The notes under the pieces: model-generated
The model's database searches: none
Seen by the model: the letters and a program-made list of their open reading frames with translations, nothing else
What the model was told of the DNA's origin: nothing
Translations under genes and position numbers: made by a program
Source: Lanius collurio
Taxonomy: Eukaryota > Chordata > Aves > Passeriformes > Laniidae
Direction: 5' to 3'
DNA length: 64,000 bases
Assembly (NCBI GenBank): GCA_020086605.1
Contig: JACBWW010000028.1
Span: 7,383,971 to 7,447,970, forward strand
Shown here: positions 51,848-63,788 of the stretch, one piece after another
Position numbering within the stretch: the stretch's first letter is position 1
Layout of the letters: every line of letters starts with the position of its first letter

Positions 51848-52545
51848 AGCAGTCCTGCCAAGAAGGACTGAGGGGTGCTGGTGGACGAGAGGCTGGACAT
51901 GACCCAGCCATGAGCACCCACCCACAGCCCAGAAAGCCAAATGTTTCCTGGGCTGCATCCAAAGCAGCGTGGCCAGCAGGGGAGGGAGGGGATTCTGCCC
52001 CTCTGCTCTGCTCTGGTGAGGCCCCACCTGGAACAATGCATCCAGTTCTGGGGTCCCAGCACAAGAAGAATGTGGACCTGTTGGAACAAGTCCAGAGGAA
52101 GGCCAGGAAAATTATTAAAGGGTTGGAGCAGCTGTCATTTGAGGAAAGGCTGAGAGAGTAGAGATTGTTCTCTCTGGTGAAGAGAAGGCTCTAGGGAGAT
52201 CTTATTGCAGCCTTCCAGAACCTGAAGGGAGCCTATGAGAAAGCTGCAGAGAGACTTTTACAAGGGCATCAACGATGTTACAAAGGAGCATAGGTTTAAG
52301 GTGAAAGCAAGTAGGTTTAGGTTAGGTATTAGTAAGAAATTCTTTACTGTGGGGGTGGCAAGACACTGGAACAGGTTGCCTAGAGAAGAAGTGAATGCCC
52401 TATCCCTGGAAGAATTCAAGACCATGTTGGAATGGTGCCCTGAGCAATCTGATCTAGTGGATGATACCCTTGCCTGTGATATGAGGGTTGGAAATAAATG
52501 GTCTTTAAGGCCCCTTCCAACTTTCCTATGATTCTGATTCTATTA
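51848..52545 (+). mobile_element. CR1 LINE 3' part with ORF2 C-terminus
   Basis: About 700 bases run from GGGGTGCTGGTGGACGAG to a CCTATGATTCTGATTCTATT tail. Translated pieces match the C-terminal part of CR1 ORF2: DLLEQVQRKARKIIKGLE and SFEERLRE up to a stop at about 52159-52161, then in another frame FRLGISKKFFTVGVARHWNR and LPREEVNALSLEEFK. The frame change and stop show it is inactive. The frames at 51910-52161 and 52235-52531 are therefore CR1 remnants, not host genes. Confidence 0.93.
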
Positions 52546-53262
52546 ATTCTTCACCTTAACTTTTATAGCCTCCCTTATAAATAACAAACCACAAACATCC
52601 CCATCACAAAATAACATATAGATAGGTTCTGTATCAGGATCTCACAAATACTCATACCTGGTGGACACATGTTATCTGTTGTACTGTAATCTCAATCGTA
52701 GAAAATGCAATATTGACACATAACATAGACAACAACGAGTAAAAAGCCACATAATAAACATATTTTTTCTAGAAAGCAAAAAATTATGAAACATGCATTT
52801 ATAAATTTCCTGATTTTGGACTAAAACTAACAACTCACAAAAAATAAATTATTAAGCACCTGTTTTGACATCTGGCTGCTTTCAGATATCAACTTCCTTG
52901 ATTTTTCCATCATTCTTGGCTCAACCACTTAAAGTAGGTCTAACTTAAATTCTTGCAAAAATAATCTACATTTAAGACATTTTATGAAAGTCAGAAGGGT
53001 GAACGACTCACAGTAGGAAAAGTTTTCTTAGAAAGAAAGACCATTGCTGAAGAGCTCTGTTAACTATTCATAAATACACTGCAGAGATAATCAAGAGCAT
53101 TCTCAAATGGGCAACATTTGTAAAGGATGCTTTCAACTGAAATGTTATCAGAATAATTTTCAGAGCAATTAAACCAATCAATGAATTCTTAAAGATCCTG
53201 AACTCACCCCAAGCTGTAGAAAAGTCACGCACTAAATTTCTGCATGATGCTTTCCAAACTGC
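52546..53262. other. Unique AT-rich sequence
   Basis: No gene or repeat was recognised. It forms the low-GC flank of the small GC-rich patch that follows. Confidence 0.5.
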
Positions 53263-53525
53263 CTGCAGGATCTGCAGCCTATCATTTGCTTTAGGTCCCA
53301 TCCCAAGCACGTGGGAACTGGCAGCTGCACCACCAGCAAGAGAAGTGCGGGTATGGGTCTCTGACTGCGGCTCCGCGGGAAGGGAAAGGCAAACGCCCCC
53401 AGCACAGGCCACCAGGGTGGCAGGGACCACTAGATGGTACTGTTCACCCACATATTTAGTACTTTTGTCTTCGAAAAAGATTAAAAAAACAGGACCTGGA
53501 AATGACCCTCTGAGGGCAGAGATTT

Positions 53526-53529
<4 letters not shown>
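53263..53529. other. Small GC-richer patch with two CTCF-like motifs
   Basis: A GC-rich patch holds CCACCAGGGTGGC (53409-53421) and CCACTAGATGGT (53427-53438). The second fits the CTCF core CCASYAGRKGGC except for its last base; the first fits less well. The minus-strand frame covering it (53068-53658) includes a poly-Phe run made by the poly-A tract and has no recognisable domain. Confidence 0.35.

Positions 53530-53556
<27 letters not shown>
53530..53556. repeat. Poly-A tract
   Basis: Twenty-seven consecutive A directly after GATTTTTAT. No matching target duplication was found around a possible retroposed unit. Confidence 0.95.
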
Positions 53557-54690
53557 GATAACAGCATAAGGTTTCAGAAGATATTTTTTATCAGCCTTCT
53601 CCTCATCACTCGTGTGAATGGTACTGGCCTCCACCACATCTCTTTCTTGAGGCAACATTAGATCAGAAAACTAAACTTTGGCCTAGGGGGCTTAGAGATA
53701 TGTTCTCTCTTTTTTAACTGTTGTTCTCTAAAATAATCCAATGCTTAGTCTGCTCTAGTGATAATGTGTATTATTCAACCATATATTTAATTATAGCCTG
53801 GAAGAGACTTCTCATTTTATTAATTCTACAAAACAGTCACATTTGAAAATAATTTACATTGCAGATTAAATAAAATACAAAACCTAGATTGTAGGAAACA
53901 GAACATGACCTTTTGTTTTCTGAACCTTTTCCAGTTTACTCACTGATAAATGTCATAAGTTCACTGCACACAAAGGGAATGTTTAGTTTTTCCAAATGGC
54001 TTATTCCATTTTATCTTCATTTCAAAGTAACAGCCTATGCACTTCTACAAACCTTGAGGGCATATCAGAGAGGGGCAGGGGGGAAATACAAAGTATTTTC
54101 AGGATATTTTAGTGTAAAAATGTCAGCTTATCCACAAAATATGGTAATTTTACCCTGGAAAAAGAAAGATATGTGCACACACATGCAAAAATTTATACAT
54201 GTAGGATTAGGAGGTGAGGAATAATGGGTCGAGTCACAGGGAAATTTTACTGAAGGGGCAGAGACAAATTGTGTAAAGCACTAAGCCATTAACATACAGC
54301 AGACTGCATCAGAAGAATAAGAGTTATAATGAAAGACAGTGGAGGTGTCTTTATTAGCAGACACAATAGAATTTAGAAAATAGGTTTCTTATTGCTGGAG
54401 GCCTAAATAAAGTTTGCAGAGAAGAATTCAAGATAGCAGTTGCAGATGGTCATGGAAGAATCACATTACAACCTACCTTTCCTGGCTTCTCATGGAAAGC
54501 TCAGAAACAAGGCTGAAACCCAAAGTTAGCTTCAATATGTTAGGCAAATAACAAATTTGCCAGAGTAACAATCCACTGAAATCAAATCTGCTGATGAAAA
54601 CTGCTGTTATACAGGCAAACATACCATCACACTCCTAGAACCTAGTACAAAACAGTGACTTTCAACATTGTTTTTAAGAACATCATTTTA
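53557..54690. other. Unique AT-rich sequence, nothing recognised
   Basis: No gene or repeat family was seen on either strand. Confidence 0.55.
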
Positions 54691-54955
54691 GAGACACGAC
54701 AAGAGGCTATATCCTCAAGCTGTGCCAGGGAAGGTTCAGGATGGACATCAGGACGAAGTTTTTCACTAGAAGGGTTATTAAGCATTGGAATGGACTGACC
54801 AGGGAGGCAGTGGGGTCACTCACTGGAGGTGTTCAAGAAAAGACTGGACGAGGCCCTCAGTGCCATGGTTTACTTGTCATGGTGGTGTTCAGCCACAGGT
54901 TGGACCTGATGATCTTGGAGGTCTTTTCCAACTGTTGTGATTCTAAGGTTCTATC
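54691..54955 (+). mobile_element. CR1 LINE 3' fragment
   Basis: The sequence runs from ACGACAAGAGGC through CAAGCTGTGCCAGGGAAGGTTCAGGATGG to the tail GTCTTTTCCAACTGTTGTGATTCTA. A translated piece, [20 protein letters not shown], is the CR1 ORF2 C-terminal motif. The Leu/Val-rich continuation is 3' UTR. It belongs to a different CR1 subfamily from the copies at 21 kb and 52 kb, judged by its CCATGG...GGTGG 3' UTR blocks. Confidence 0.9.
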
Positions 54956-56646
54956 ACACAGGATTAATATAGCCTTACAACAGCAGGCATAATATACACA
55001 CTTCTTAAACTCTGCAACAATTCTGATTATAAACCAAAATTGAATCAAAGCATGACTGCAGAGGTTTCATTTAATCTTTTGGATATAAAACTGACAAAAA
55101 TTGTAAAGGTCACCAGAAAACTAGCAAGTGAGAAAATAAAATATTTCTGATATTTTCTGTCCTTCATTAACATTACTAACTTACTACCAGATTACATTAT
55201 TCAGCAAATTAATAGGCGATATTTATTATAATTTTTAATTGCTAGTAATTAAAAACAACATTAGTGAAGTGAAAGATATTAAAAGCCTTCAAGTATTGTT
55301 TCCAGTTTTACTGGAACACTGAGCTATGTCTCCTGTTTAAGTATAAACAGCCTTTGTTCACTTAGGGTACTTCTATACTACCAATAACAAATTGACAGCT
55401 TGGCATAGCAAACTGCCCTACAAAACATAGGTTTCAGCATAAAAGATTGTTCTGCACACATCAACAATTTCTTATGCTGCTAGCTTACCAGGTAGCTTAC
55501 AACATATTTTATTGTTCACTACAGAATACATCATACTAGAGAGTAATGATCTGATGAAAATTTCAATTCCTCTAATTTTTAATAATAAATTAACACTGAA
55601 AAGTAAAAAATAGTTGTTGTATAACGTCAGATCTAGTAAACATTTTTTAAAATGTTTCCTTATATTTTCAAACATGTTTCTAGATATACTAATTACTGAT
55701 ACAAATTTCTAGATATACTAATACTGATACAAAGTTGTCAACTTTGCTGCACTAATCTGTTTTAAATTTGTTCGTCCTCATTCAAGGGATAGGAAAATCT
55801 GCCATAAGAATATTAAAACAAATTTGTAAAAAAGGTTGCTAAAAATCTAAGCCCAGTTACCAGCGTCTGAGGAATTCATGCAGACATGGACAGAATAAAA
55901 GTAACACGGTTCAGCTCATTTAAGCAATACTATCAACTGCAAACTGATCCAAACTGTAGTTTTATGTAATTCATCTAAAGTAGAAAAGTTTTTAAGGACA
56001 CAGTCCTGTATTGCTGGTCAAATTAAAGAGCTGAAATTCTGAAGGTTCTCCCTACCTCACTTATTTGAATGACATGGGCTGCCTGAACAGGCTTTTTAAA
56101 CACTCAGCGTTAATTGGTAACAGAGACTAGATTGAAATCAGTCGAGTTCTTTTAACCTTCCCCAAATACCCTCACATCTTCAAGTTTCACTTAATGTAAT
56201 TCTAAAAACAGGTATACTGTTACTCAATTCTCAAGGGTGGCATTAACTTCATTAGGTGCTGTTTGTACAATGTGTTAAGCTCCTCATTAGAACATGCACA
56301 GAGGTATTTTAGACTAATGAGGCTCTATTGTTATAACCTATCCCTGCTTAATTGCAATTTCTTTATAAGTAGCTGATGTGGTGCAAACTCTCTTCAATGG
56401 CAAATACTGGTACAACAATCAGTTTTAATTGATGTATACTTTAAAATAAATCTTCCCATTAGGCTGCAGGTTGTATGCCTATTAGCCTCAGAGAAGAAAA
56501 AATATTTTTAAAAGAAAAAAGAAAAATACATGTCTCCACCCATGGATCCCATCACTCTGCAGAAGAGTGCTGCAGACTCCTTCCTTTTCTGGACCCCTAC
56601 CACAGCCAGACACACAGCACCAGCAGATGGGCTCTACAGCTACCAA
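54956..56646. other. Unique sequence with TAAT-rich stretches
   Basis: No gene was found. It holds a 24-base near-palindrome of homeodomain sites at 55232-55255, a two-unit tandem duplication at 55677-55733, and a TAAT-rich stretch at 56225-56475 that looks like conserved noncoding sequence. Confidence 0.45.
55677..55733. repeat. Tandem duplication, two units of 28-29 bases
   Basis: TTTCTAGATATACTAAT...CTGATACAAA occurs at 55677-55705 and again at 55706-55733; the copies differ by one small indel, so the duplication is recent. Confidence 0.92.
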
Positions 56647-56769
56647 TGACAGAATCATTTAGGCTGGAAAAGACCTCTAAGACCACTGAGTCCAGCACTG
56701 CCAAGCACACCACTAAACCATGTCTTCAAATGCCACATCTATAGGTCTTTTAAATACTTCCTGAGATGA
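56647..56769 (-). mobile_element. CR1 LINE 3' end fragment
   Basis: Read on the minus strand, it carries the CR1 3' UTR blocks CTATAGATGTGGCATTTGAAG, ACATGGTTTAGTGGTGTGC, TTGGCAGTGCTGGACTC, AGTGGTCTTAGAGGTC and CAGCCTAAATGATTCTGTC. About 120 bases remain. The plus-strand frame 56475-56744 crosses it and is not a gene. Confidence 0.88.
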
Positions 56770-59700
56770 CAGATTTCAGCTCACCAAGTCTGTACTTTTC
56801 AGCAGCAGCCTTCATCATCACCCTCAGTTCAGGTAATTCACTACCTTCTCTCACACTAGAAGAGAAGCAGACCCAGTTCTACTCCCACAACTGCACAGTC
56901 ACAAGAGCAAGAGATAAACTGTGTTATTGCAACTGTGCCTGTGGTGATAAAAGGGACAGATGAAATCACTTAATTTGCAAATGCCTCAGAAAATGTTCTA
57001 CACAGGACAAGTATATATAACAAATCACTTGAAATGAAAGAAATTAAGCCAATCAATGGAAAAGCTAAAGCAAAACCAAATAAAATAATATCCACGTTGC
57101 GAAAAGGGATTTTGTTTCTGAAGAGTGTAGCTCTGTGCTCTTCTGTGCCCTTCGCAGGAAGGGTATGAGGCCTATGTAAATTTAAATCATGCTAAATAGA
57201 ATAGCTTCAAGGGGAAAGAAATACACCTAAAGCTTTAGTTTTTCTTTTCCACTGGCAAGGTTCCTTGTAATAGTCATGCCTGGGCAAAAAGTCTTTTGCT
57301 TTTAACACAGTTGCATAGAGAAAGGCAGCAGATAAAACCATTTCTGTATAGTTGGGATAGAAATTTACCTCTGAAAAGGCATTCCAAAGGAAAAAGTTTC
57401 TTTTAAGCAAAACATGTCGTTTTTATTTTACATTCAGGAAGCACTCTACTGCACAATCACATAAGATTAATGTTGTATCTCTAACCCTTCCTCTTATTGT
57501 TTTGTTAAATAAAAATATATGGTAAGAGGTGGGAATGGACCATATAAACAAGTGGAGGCAAATTCTACTTGGGACTACACGAAAGCAGTAAACCACCACC
57601 TTTCTTATAAAGAACAGAAAAGCAGGTTTGAAGTGCTTAAATTTCATGGATGTGTTTACCTTCCTCATGGACCAATCTAATCAATTCCTAAGAAAATCAA
57701 AGCAACCAAATCCATGAGTTGTTCAGATTGTCTTAATCGATTACTGTAGGCAAGTTTCTATCCAGTGAGGGTTTTCCATGGTTCCTACCTGCAAATTAAG
57801 TTCAGTGTCGTCATACAGGGTTGTCTGACAGTAATTGGATCAGAATGCTGATGAAGCTTCTGTTCATTTAGGTGGGGCTTTGTATAATACCTCAAATGCC
57901 ATTCCTGTCTTAATTGTTTGCTACACTGACATATTAAAGCTGACCATGTTGGCTTCCCATTACCACGCTGTTGTTGGTTTGCTGACAGCTGTATTATCAG
58001 CTGCTATCTCATTGATGTTGTTATGGTCTCGTGCAGTTTCTTGGCGCTGCTACTTTAGATGAACATTGCTGGAGTTTCCTATTTTATTCACTAATGACTT
58101 TGCCCACGCACCTCTTGAGACAGGGTGTCACTATACAGTCAGCAGTGGTATTTTACACAGTACATACCAATACCTCATTTACCAAATGAGATGTTTAATA
58201 AAGCAGAGGTCTAGCCAGGAGGCAGCTGGCTCACCATAAAGATGACAGTAGTATGGATAAGGAGAAATTTCCAACATTTCACAGCACCATTCACTGAATT
58301 TATTTCTTCCTGTCAGGCCAGTAGCCACCAGTTTGGTAAAATATTGTTACTTCTCATTCCTAGCAACATTTTACTCCAGGCCTGTCCATAATCTTCATCA
58401 TTAATACAGAAAGTCTGAAAACATGACCTGGACAAACTCATCAGATTCAGCTGTGTAAATAAAGATATTAGTATTAGTATTACAGTTCTGAAGAGAATAG
58501 ATCAATTCACATTTTTTAGTGCAAGGACTTACAGTACTGCAAGACTCAAGATATCATTTAGAAAATGGGAAACACAGCCATTTACAAAGCTGAATTTATT
58601 TAACTTTTTACAGCATACCGTACAAAGATCCATTCTTTATTAATAGCACTGGTCTTTCAGTCAACCAAATGAAGTATTTTTTTTCTTCTTAATAAGAAAC
58701 CCAATCCTCTCACTCACACAGGGCAACAAACTCAGGGTTTTTTCCTCTCAGACACTTTTTGTCTTATATTTCCTTATCAGCCTCAGGTGCCCAAGGATTT
58801 TTAGACCTCAGTGTATCCTTACGTTAAATGAAAATTTTGCAAAGTCTCATCTTCCAAGGTAAAGTTGCTTTTCATAACCCCATCACGTTAGACTGTCTTC
58901 TCCACCCCGATGGCTTTCTTCCAAGTTCATTGGGTGAGGGTTTGTTTCTTAAAAAAGCTTTTCCTGACTGGAAGTAGAGGCTTCCAAACACAAATATGCA
59001 CCTCCAAAAGTTAAGCATAAGGGCTTTCCAGGATGAAGAAGGGAACTGGAAGTTCATACACTGGACTAAACAAACAGCATTTATTGAGGTACCACCATGC
59101 GAGGGAGCAAAAAAGACATAGTTTTTAAGAGCATGTTCCCACAGGATTACTGAAAATAGTCACTGGCTTCCACAAACGTGGACACCACACAATTCATTTC
59201 ATTTCTATGTACCTCTAGGTGTAATTCTTCTGTTACATATTTATCTACCTCTTTCACTCTACCTGACCAGTTTTCTGCCCTTTGCTCCACAAATTTGTCT
59301 GTGATTCTACACATGAGTTCTAGTCCCACGCAGCATTCAGAGCAGCACAGGAGGAGGCACAGCAATCCTACATATCTGCCCATAGCACCCCACATACTCA
59401 ACACTGCATTTGTGTAACTTCAAGCAGAAACAGCCCAACTGAGTGTATCTCACTATTGCAAATCAAGCATAGAGTAGAACAGATCAAATGCCACTTCAAG
59501 AGGAAAACCAAAAAATCTAAGATCAGAAAAAGGACCACAATATCAAAAACTAGATATAAAATTTATCTAAATATGTCCAAACTGATTTTAGACTGAACAA
59601 CACGTGACACCTATGTCCTTCCGGAATTATTTGTAGAAAGGTGGACTTTTCACGTGTCCAATTCAGAGAAAAAAAAATACTAGTTTTTGCACAGACTTGG

Positions 59701-60477
59701 TCCAAGCAGGAAAAGAAAACATTGAGAGAGTCCTAACCATGAAAGACAGTGTTGGTTCAGAATCAGAGCAGCTGCTTCTGCATATACCTCAAAAAACAAA
59801 ATTTATGCGTGCTAAACCCATAAAGCAAGAACTCACCTCCCAATTATTCTAGGGATCATAACAGACCAATTATGCAGCACAGTTTACAGGCCAGTAAATT
59901 CTGAGACTCAGAACAAACTGATAAAATGGCCACTCCCTGCTCCTTACTAAAAAATCTGCAAGGTTATATGGCCACACTGCAGCCAAGATATAAACTCCTG
60001 TAAGATTGTACATAATGACATTTACTATTATCTCAAGTCACTAGTTGGACCTTCAGCCACAAGTACAGCAGCTGGTTTATTGTTCACGTGGTTCATTCCT
60101 GGATGGTAATAAAACTGAATGCTTTGCTCAAAATATAGTTCCTGACATCTCTTTTCATACTTTGCCCAACATCTCCCTGTATCATCACTTCAACTTGCAA
60201 TATTTAGGCAGTTTCTTAGCAGTCACCTATCACAAGGCACAAAGGCCTTCCTAGCATAAATGAAATCTCTTGCTCTGAATACCCAGATTTCACCACTTTT
60301 TTGTCCCAATATGATAACATGAGAACATTTAGCAAAGACAAAAGGACTTAAAATGGGTGTAACCACTGGCATTGTTAATATATTTCTGAGTATCTGTATC
60401 TTCAGAATAAATACTCCAGGGATTGAGAAAGCAAAAATAATCTATCCTTTCTTTTCCTGGAGTAATGCACTTTATTG
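56770..60477. other. Mostly unique sequence, possible conserved element
   Basis: No gene was identified. 57840-58060 has balanced composition and an open 75-codon frame without any known domain, and looks more like conserved noncoding sequence than an exon. 58465-58483 is a short TATTAG repeat. Confidence 0.45.
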
Positions 60478-60568
60478 TGAAAGAAAAAAAAAGAAAAAAA
60501 AAAAGAAAGAAAGAAAAAAAATCACTGTAGTCACAAGAATAAAAAAAAAAAAAAGAAAAAGAAAAGAC
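60478..60568. repeat. A-rich / (GAAA)n low-complexity block
   Basis: Two A-rich stretches with scattered G flank a short unique spacer (ATCACTGTAGTCACAAG). They generate Lys-rich and Phe-rich frames on opposite strands. Confidence 0.92.
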
Positions 60569-61767
60569 ATTTTTCCAGACAAGTTCCAAACTTTTAGTGA
60601 CAACTGCTGCAGACTGAAAATGAAATCGTATGAGGTTCAAGGACACCAGCCACTTTTCCCCCTCTGCCTGCCTGTCAGAAACAACTGCAACAGTCCTAGA
60701 CTCCACAAGATATAGTCTAGCAGATAAGTGATAACAGAGTGTCAGTGACAAAGGTCAGAATTAAAGGGCATAGCTTGATAATTGAGAAAAATAAGGATAC
60801 ACTTGGCCAAATATGCATATGGAGTACAAGAAAAGTAGATTAAAGGAAGAGGAACTCAAGAAATAAAGGGGAAAAGTTGTTTTCACTTTACGAGACAACA
60901 AGAGACAGAGTGAAAAAAAAGCCTACAAGGCACTGAGCTACTAGTTTCTTCAGAACAGGAAGAACAATTCTCTGGGGAGAAGTCCGTGTACAGCAGATAG
61001 CCACATCACCAGGAGTATCAACTTCTTCCCACACCTGATCCATCACATCAGAAAGAGAAAAGATACTGGTGTCTGTTAACTACTGCTAAGAGGTCTGTCA
61101 TAGCAGCTATGAAAAGTAGTTCTGTATCTGCCCCACATCTCTACTGGTGACATTTCTGCAAGCATCTAAACCTTCCCTGAAAATGTTTATGGACACCAGG
61201 AATCAGAAAGACAGGGAGTAATCAATGCTTTTAAAATTTGCCTAGTGGTATAAACTACAATCTTTTTATATCCTTGCATCAAAATAGGGCAATCCCAAAG
61301 ATGATAATACAGCTTAGATCCACTTGGAATAAAAATTGCATGAATTCAAGTCTTATCATTTATACAGGCACCATCAGGTCAGCTCTTTTGGCCTCCTAAC
61401 TGTAACCAACCACCTACTATTTTCCAGTCCTAAAAGGATCTCCAGCACAGCTCAAGATCACAGTTGTGCAGAGACACTAGAAATCAATAGTAAACTCAGT
61501 TTGTATGGTCCTGAAAATAAGGAAAGAAAATCATTTCGTGAGCATATGGTAACAGCACTGCTACCACTACCTCTCTGTTCCCTCTAGAAGTGCATCTTGT
61601 CAGCCTGCTCCTCTTCTTTTCATCGATCAGGCAGTTACTGCTGTAACATTTGAGACACATAAGACCTCTTAATAAGCAGGAGCGGTGAGTCTCAGGGCAC
61701 TGTGACAAAAAACTGTTTTTCTTCACATGACCCTACATAACACCAGTTGTCACTACAACAAAGCTCC
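60569..61767. other. Unique sequence, nothing recognised
   Basis: No gene or repeat family was recognised on either strand. Confidence 0.55.
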
Positions 61768-61832
61768 TGAGGTGGAACTGGCAGTGTTAGATTTACAGAC
61801 AGACTTGATTTAAATGATTCTGTGATTCTGTG
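61768..61832 (+). mobile_element. CR1 LINE 3' end scrap with internal deletion
   Basis: GGTGGAACTGGCAGTGTTAG and GACTTGAT are CR1 3' UTR blocks. The usual ATCTTAAAGGTCTTTTCCAACC that should follow is missing, and the sequence goes straight to AAATGATTCTGTGATTCTGTG. Only about 65 bases remain. Confidence 0.82.
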
Positions 61833-63788
61833 TAGTCAGGCCTGAGCTAACCTAAACTAGCTCAATAACACCAGCTGTGTAGGCACGAGCACTTAACTCT
61901 GCTGCCTAGTACTTGACCTGGTTAGCACTGCACTACCATGGCAAATCTAGAAACCTATCAGTACAGGCATATGCAAGCAGTCATAATTGCAGACTGGAAA
62001 TTATCACTTACTATGGTGATATGGGATGGAAAATAGTAGTTTAGAAGCAGGAACAGTACCCTGCACAAAACTGCAAAACTCGACTGCTTTGTAGAACAAC
62101 AGCAAAGATGCATAGAATTGAAGGAAGGAATCATGTCACAGTTGTTCCTTGCTAAGAATGTTTCTGCAATTACCCATTTGGGGAAAAATTCAATTGCCCT
62201 CTCACTGTACTTGCTCTTTAACATACAGAAAGAACACAGTTGCCATTCTGACTTTTAATAAAGGGGTTGCATTACATTTTACTGTACAAATAGATTGTTT
62301 TCAAAAATAAATACATCATATTAATGATTTACAAGCTCACTGTGTCACTTAAGTTTTCTAAACAGTTTTAAGAATGTTTCTTTCTTTGAAAAGAATAAAG
62401 ACTTCCTATCCTAAGTGAATAGATGTGAACAACACAACAGAGCCAGGTCATATTCTTCTTGTGACCAGAGAAGGAAAAAGTTTCTGTATTTGTTGAAGGT
62501 TATAGCACTTGTTTTATGGAAGAATAATAAAGTACAGATATTTTTTTTCTACTTAGGCAGCCCTGGGTTTGTAGCCCATGATCACACAGGATCAAGCGCA
62601 GAGTAACAAAAAGGCTTAGGTAGCATAGTACAGCATAGTGACTCAAGGAGGCATTAATTCAGATACCAAGTAGCTTAAATACAGCACCTTAAGCACAAGT
62701 TTCATTGGGAGTACTCAAAATGATGAAAAGCATGTATTTTATTCATTTTCTGCCTATTTTCTTTAAAGTCTTCTCACATTAATTTGGAATCTTCAACTCC
62801 AAGGAAGTAGCTATTTCATCTTTACCTTCCTTAGCTATTATGTTAATCTTGTATTTCAATAGTTACTGTCTCCCACATTTATAGATTTCATTACAATTTG
62901 CTTAACACTGATCAAAACCAAAATTTATATTGAAAAAAAACTAGATATTTAGTTACGCAAAGAAACTCAAACAAAAGAAATTTAAAAATAGAGAAAGACA
63001 TGAGTTTGCTTAGATGTCTTTGCGTTTACAAATAAAACCTGTGAACAGTCCAAATGGATTTGTACTATTTCACAAGCTGTTCATAGGTGCTGAGAACAGA
63101 AAAAGTGCTTTACATTAAACATCTTCGGTTAGTCTCAGACAAATCTTCATTACCATACGTGTCTGAGATGAAGTTTAACACAATTTCTAAATGCCTTGGG
63201 TACTAAATCAGTCTATGAGAGGATTTGCAATATAAGGAAAGATTGATGATTGTTTCATTGACTAACCTAATCATTATAGTAATCTTCAACAAACAGAAAC
63301 CCATATAAGTTTGTAGTTAATGTTTGCCAATTCCTATAGAAAAAAATGGTTAGACAAACTGGTTTTGTCCAGTTGGGTACCTGTGCATTGAGAATTAAAA
63401 TACTACCTGTATTTAAATTGAACTGCAATGATTTGACTTCATAGCAGCTACATGCACACATGTGGACAAAAGAGAAGTGCAATATAATAATAAAGTGCGT
63501 ATACAAGTATGTTATTCAGACTTGGATACTTAGGTAGACAATTCACAAAGAATTTATGATATACCATGTTACAGTTTTAGTTAGAAACCTGAAAACAAAG
63601 TATCATTTGAAATAGAGTTCCTGTTTTACATTTACATTGTTATTTATAATGAAATTTCAAAGACACAGTTCGCCTAGATCGGATGAGTTTTGTTCTCAAG
63701 TAAACTTATGAAGTGCTGCAGATAAAAAAGAAAACTCCCTTATGATGTCACAACACTGCGTTACTCATTAACTGATTTTTAAACTTAG
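61833..63788. other. Unique AT-rich sequence upstream of candidate exon
   Basis: No repeat or gene was recognised. The last bases (GATTTTTAAACTTAG, ending 63788) form an acceptable splice acceptor for the frame that follows. Confidence 0.5.

Noticed and set aside
51910..52531. Two plus-strand frames as a host gene
   Set aside because: Their translations match the C-terminal part of CR1 ORF2, and a stop and frame change separate them.
53263..53556. Processed pseudogene ending in a poly-A tail
   Set aside because: No parent gene was recognised and no target duplication flanks the tract; bird genomes rarely carry such poly-A retrocopies.
53068..53658. 196-codon minus-strand open frame
   Set aside because: It depends on reading a 27-base poly-A tract as poly-Phe, and the rest has no recognisable domain.
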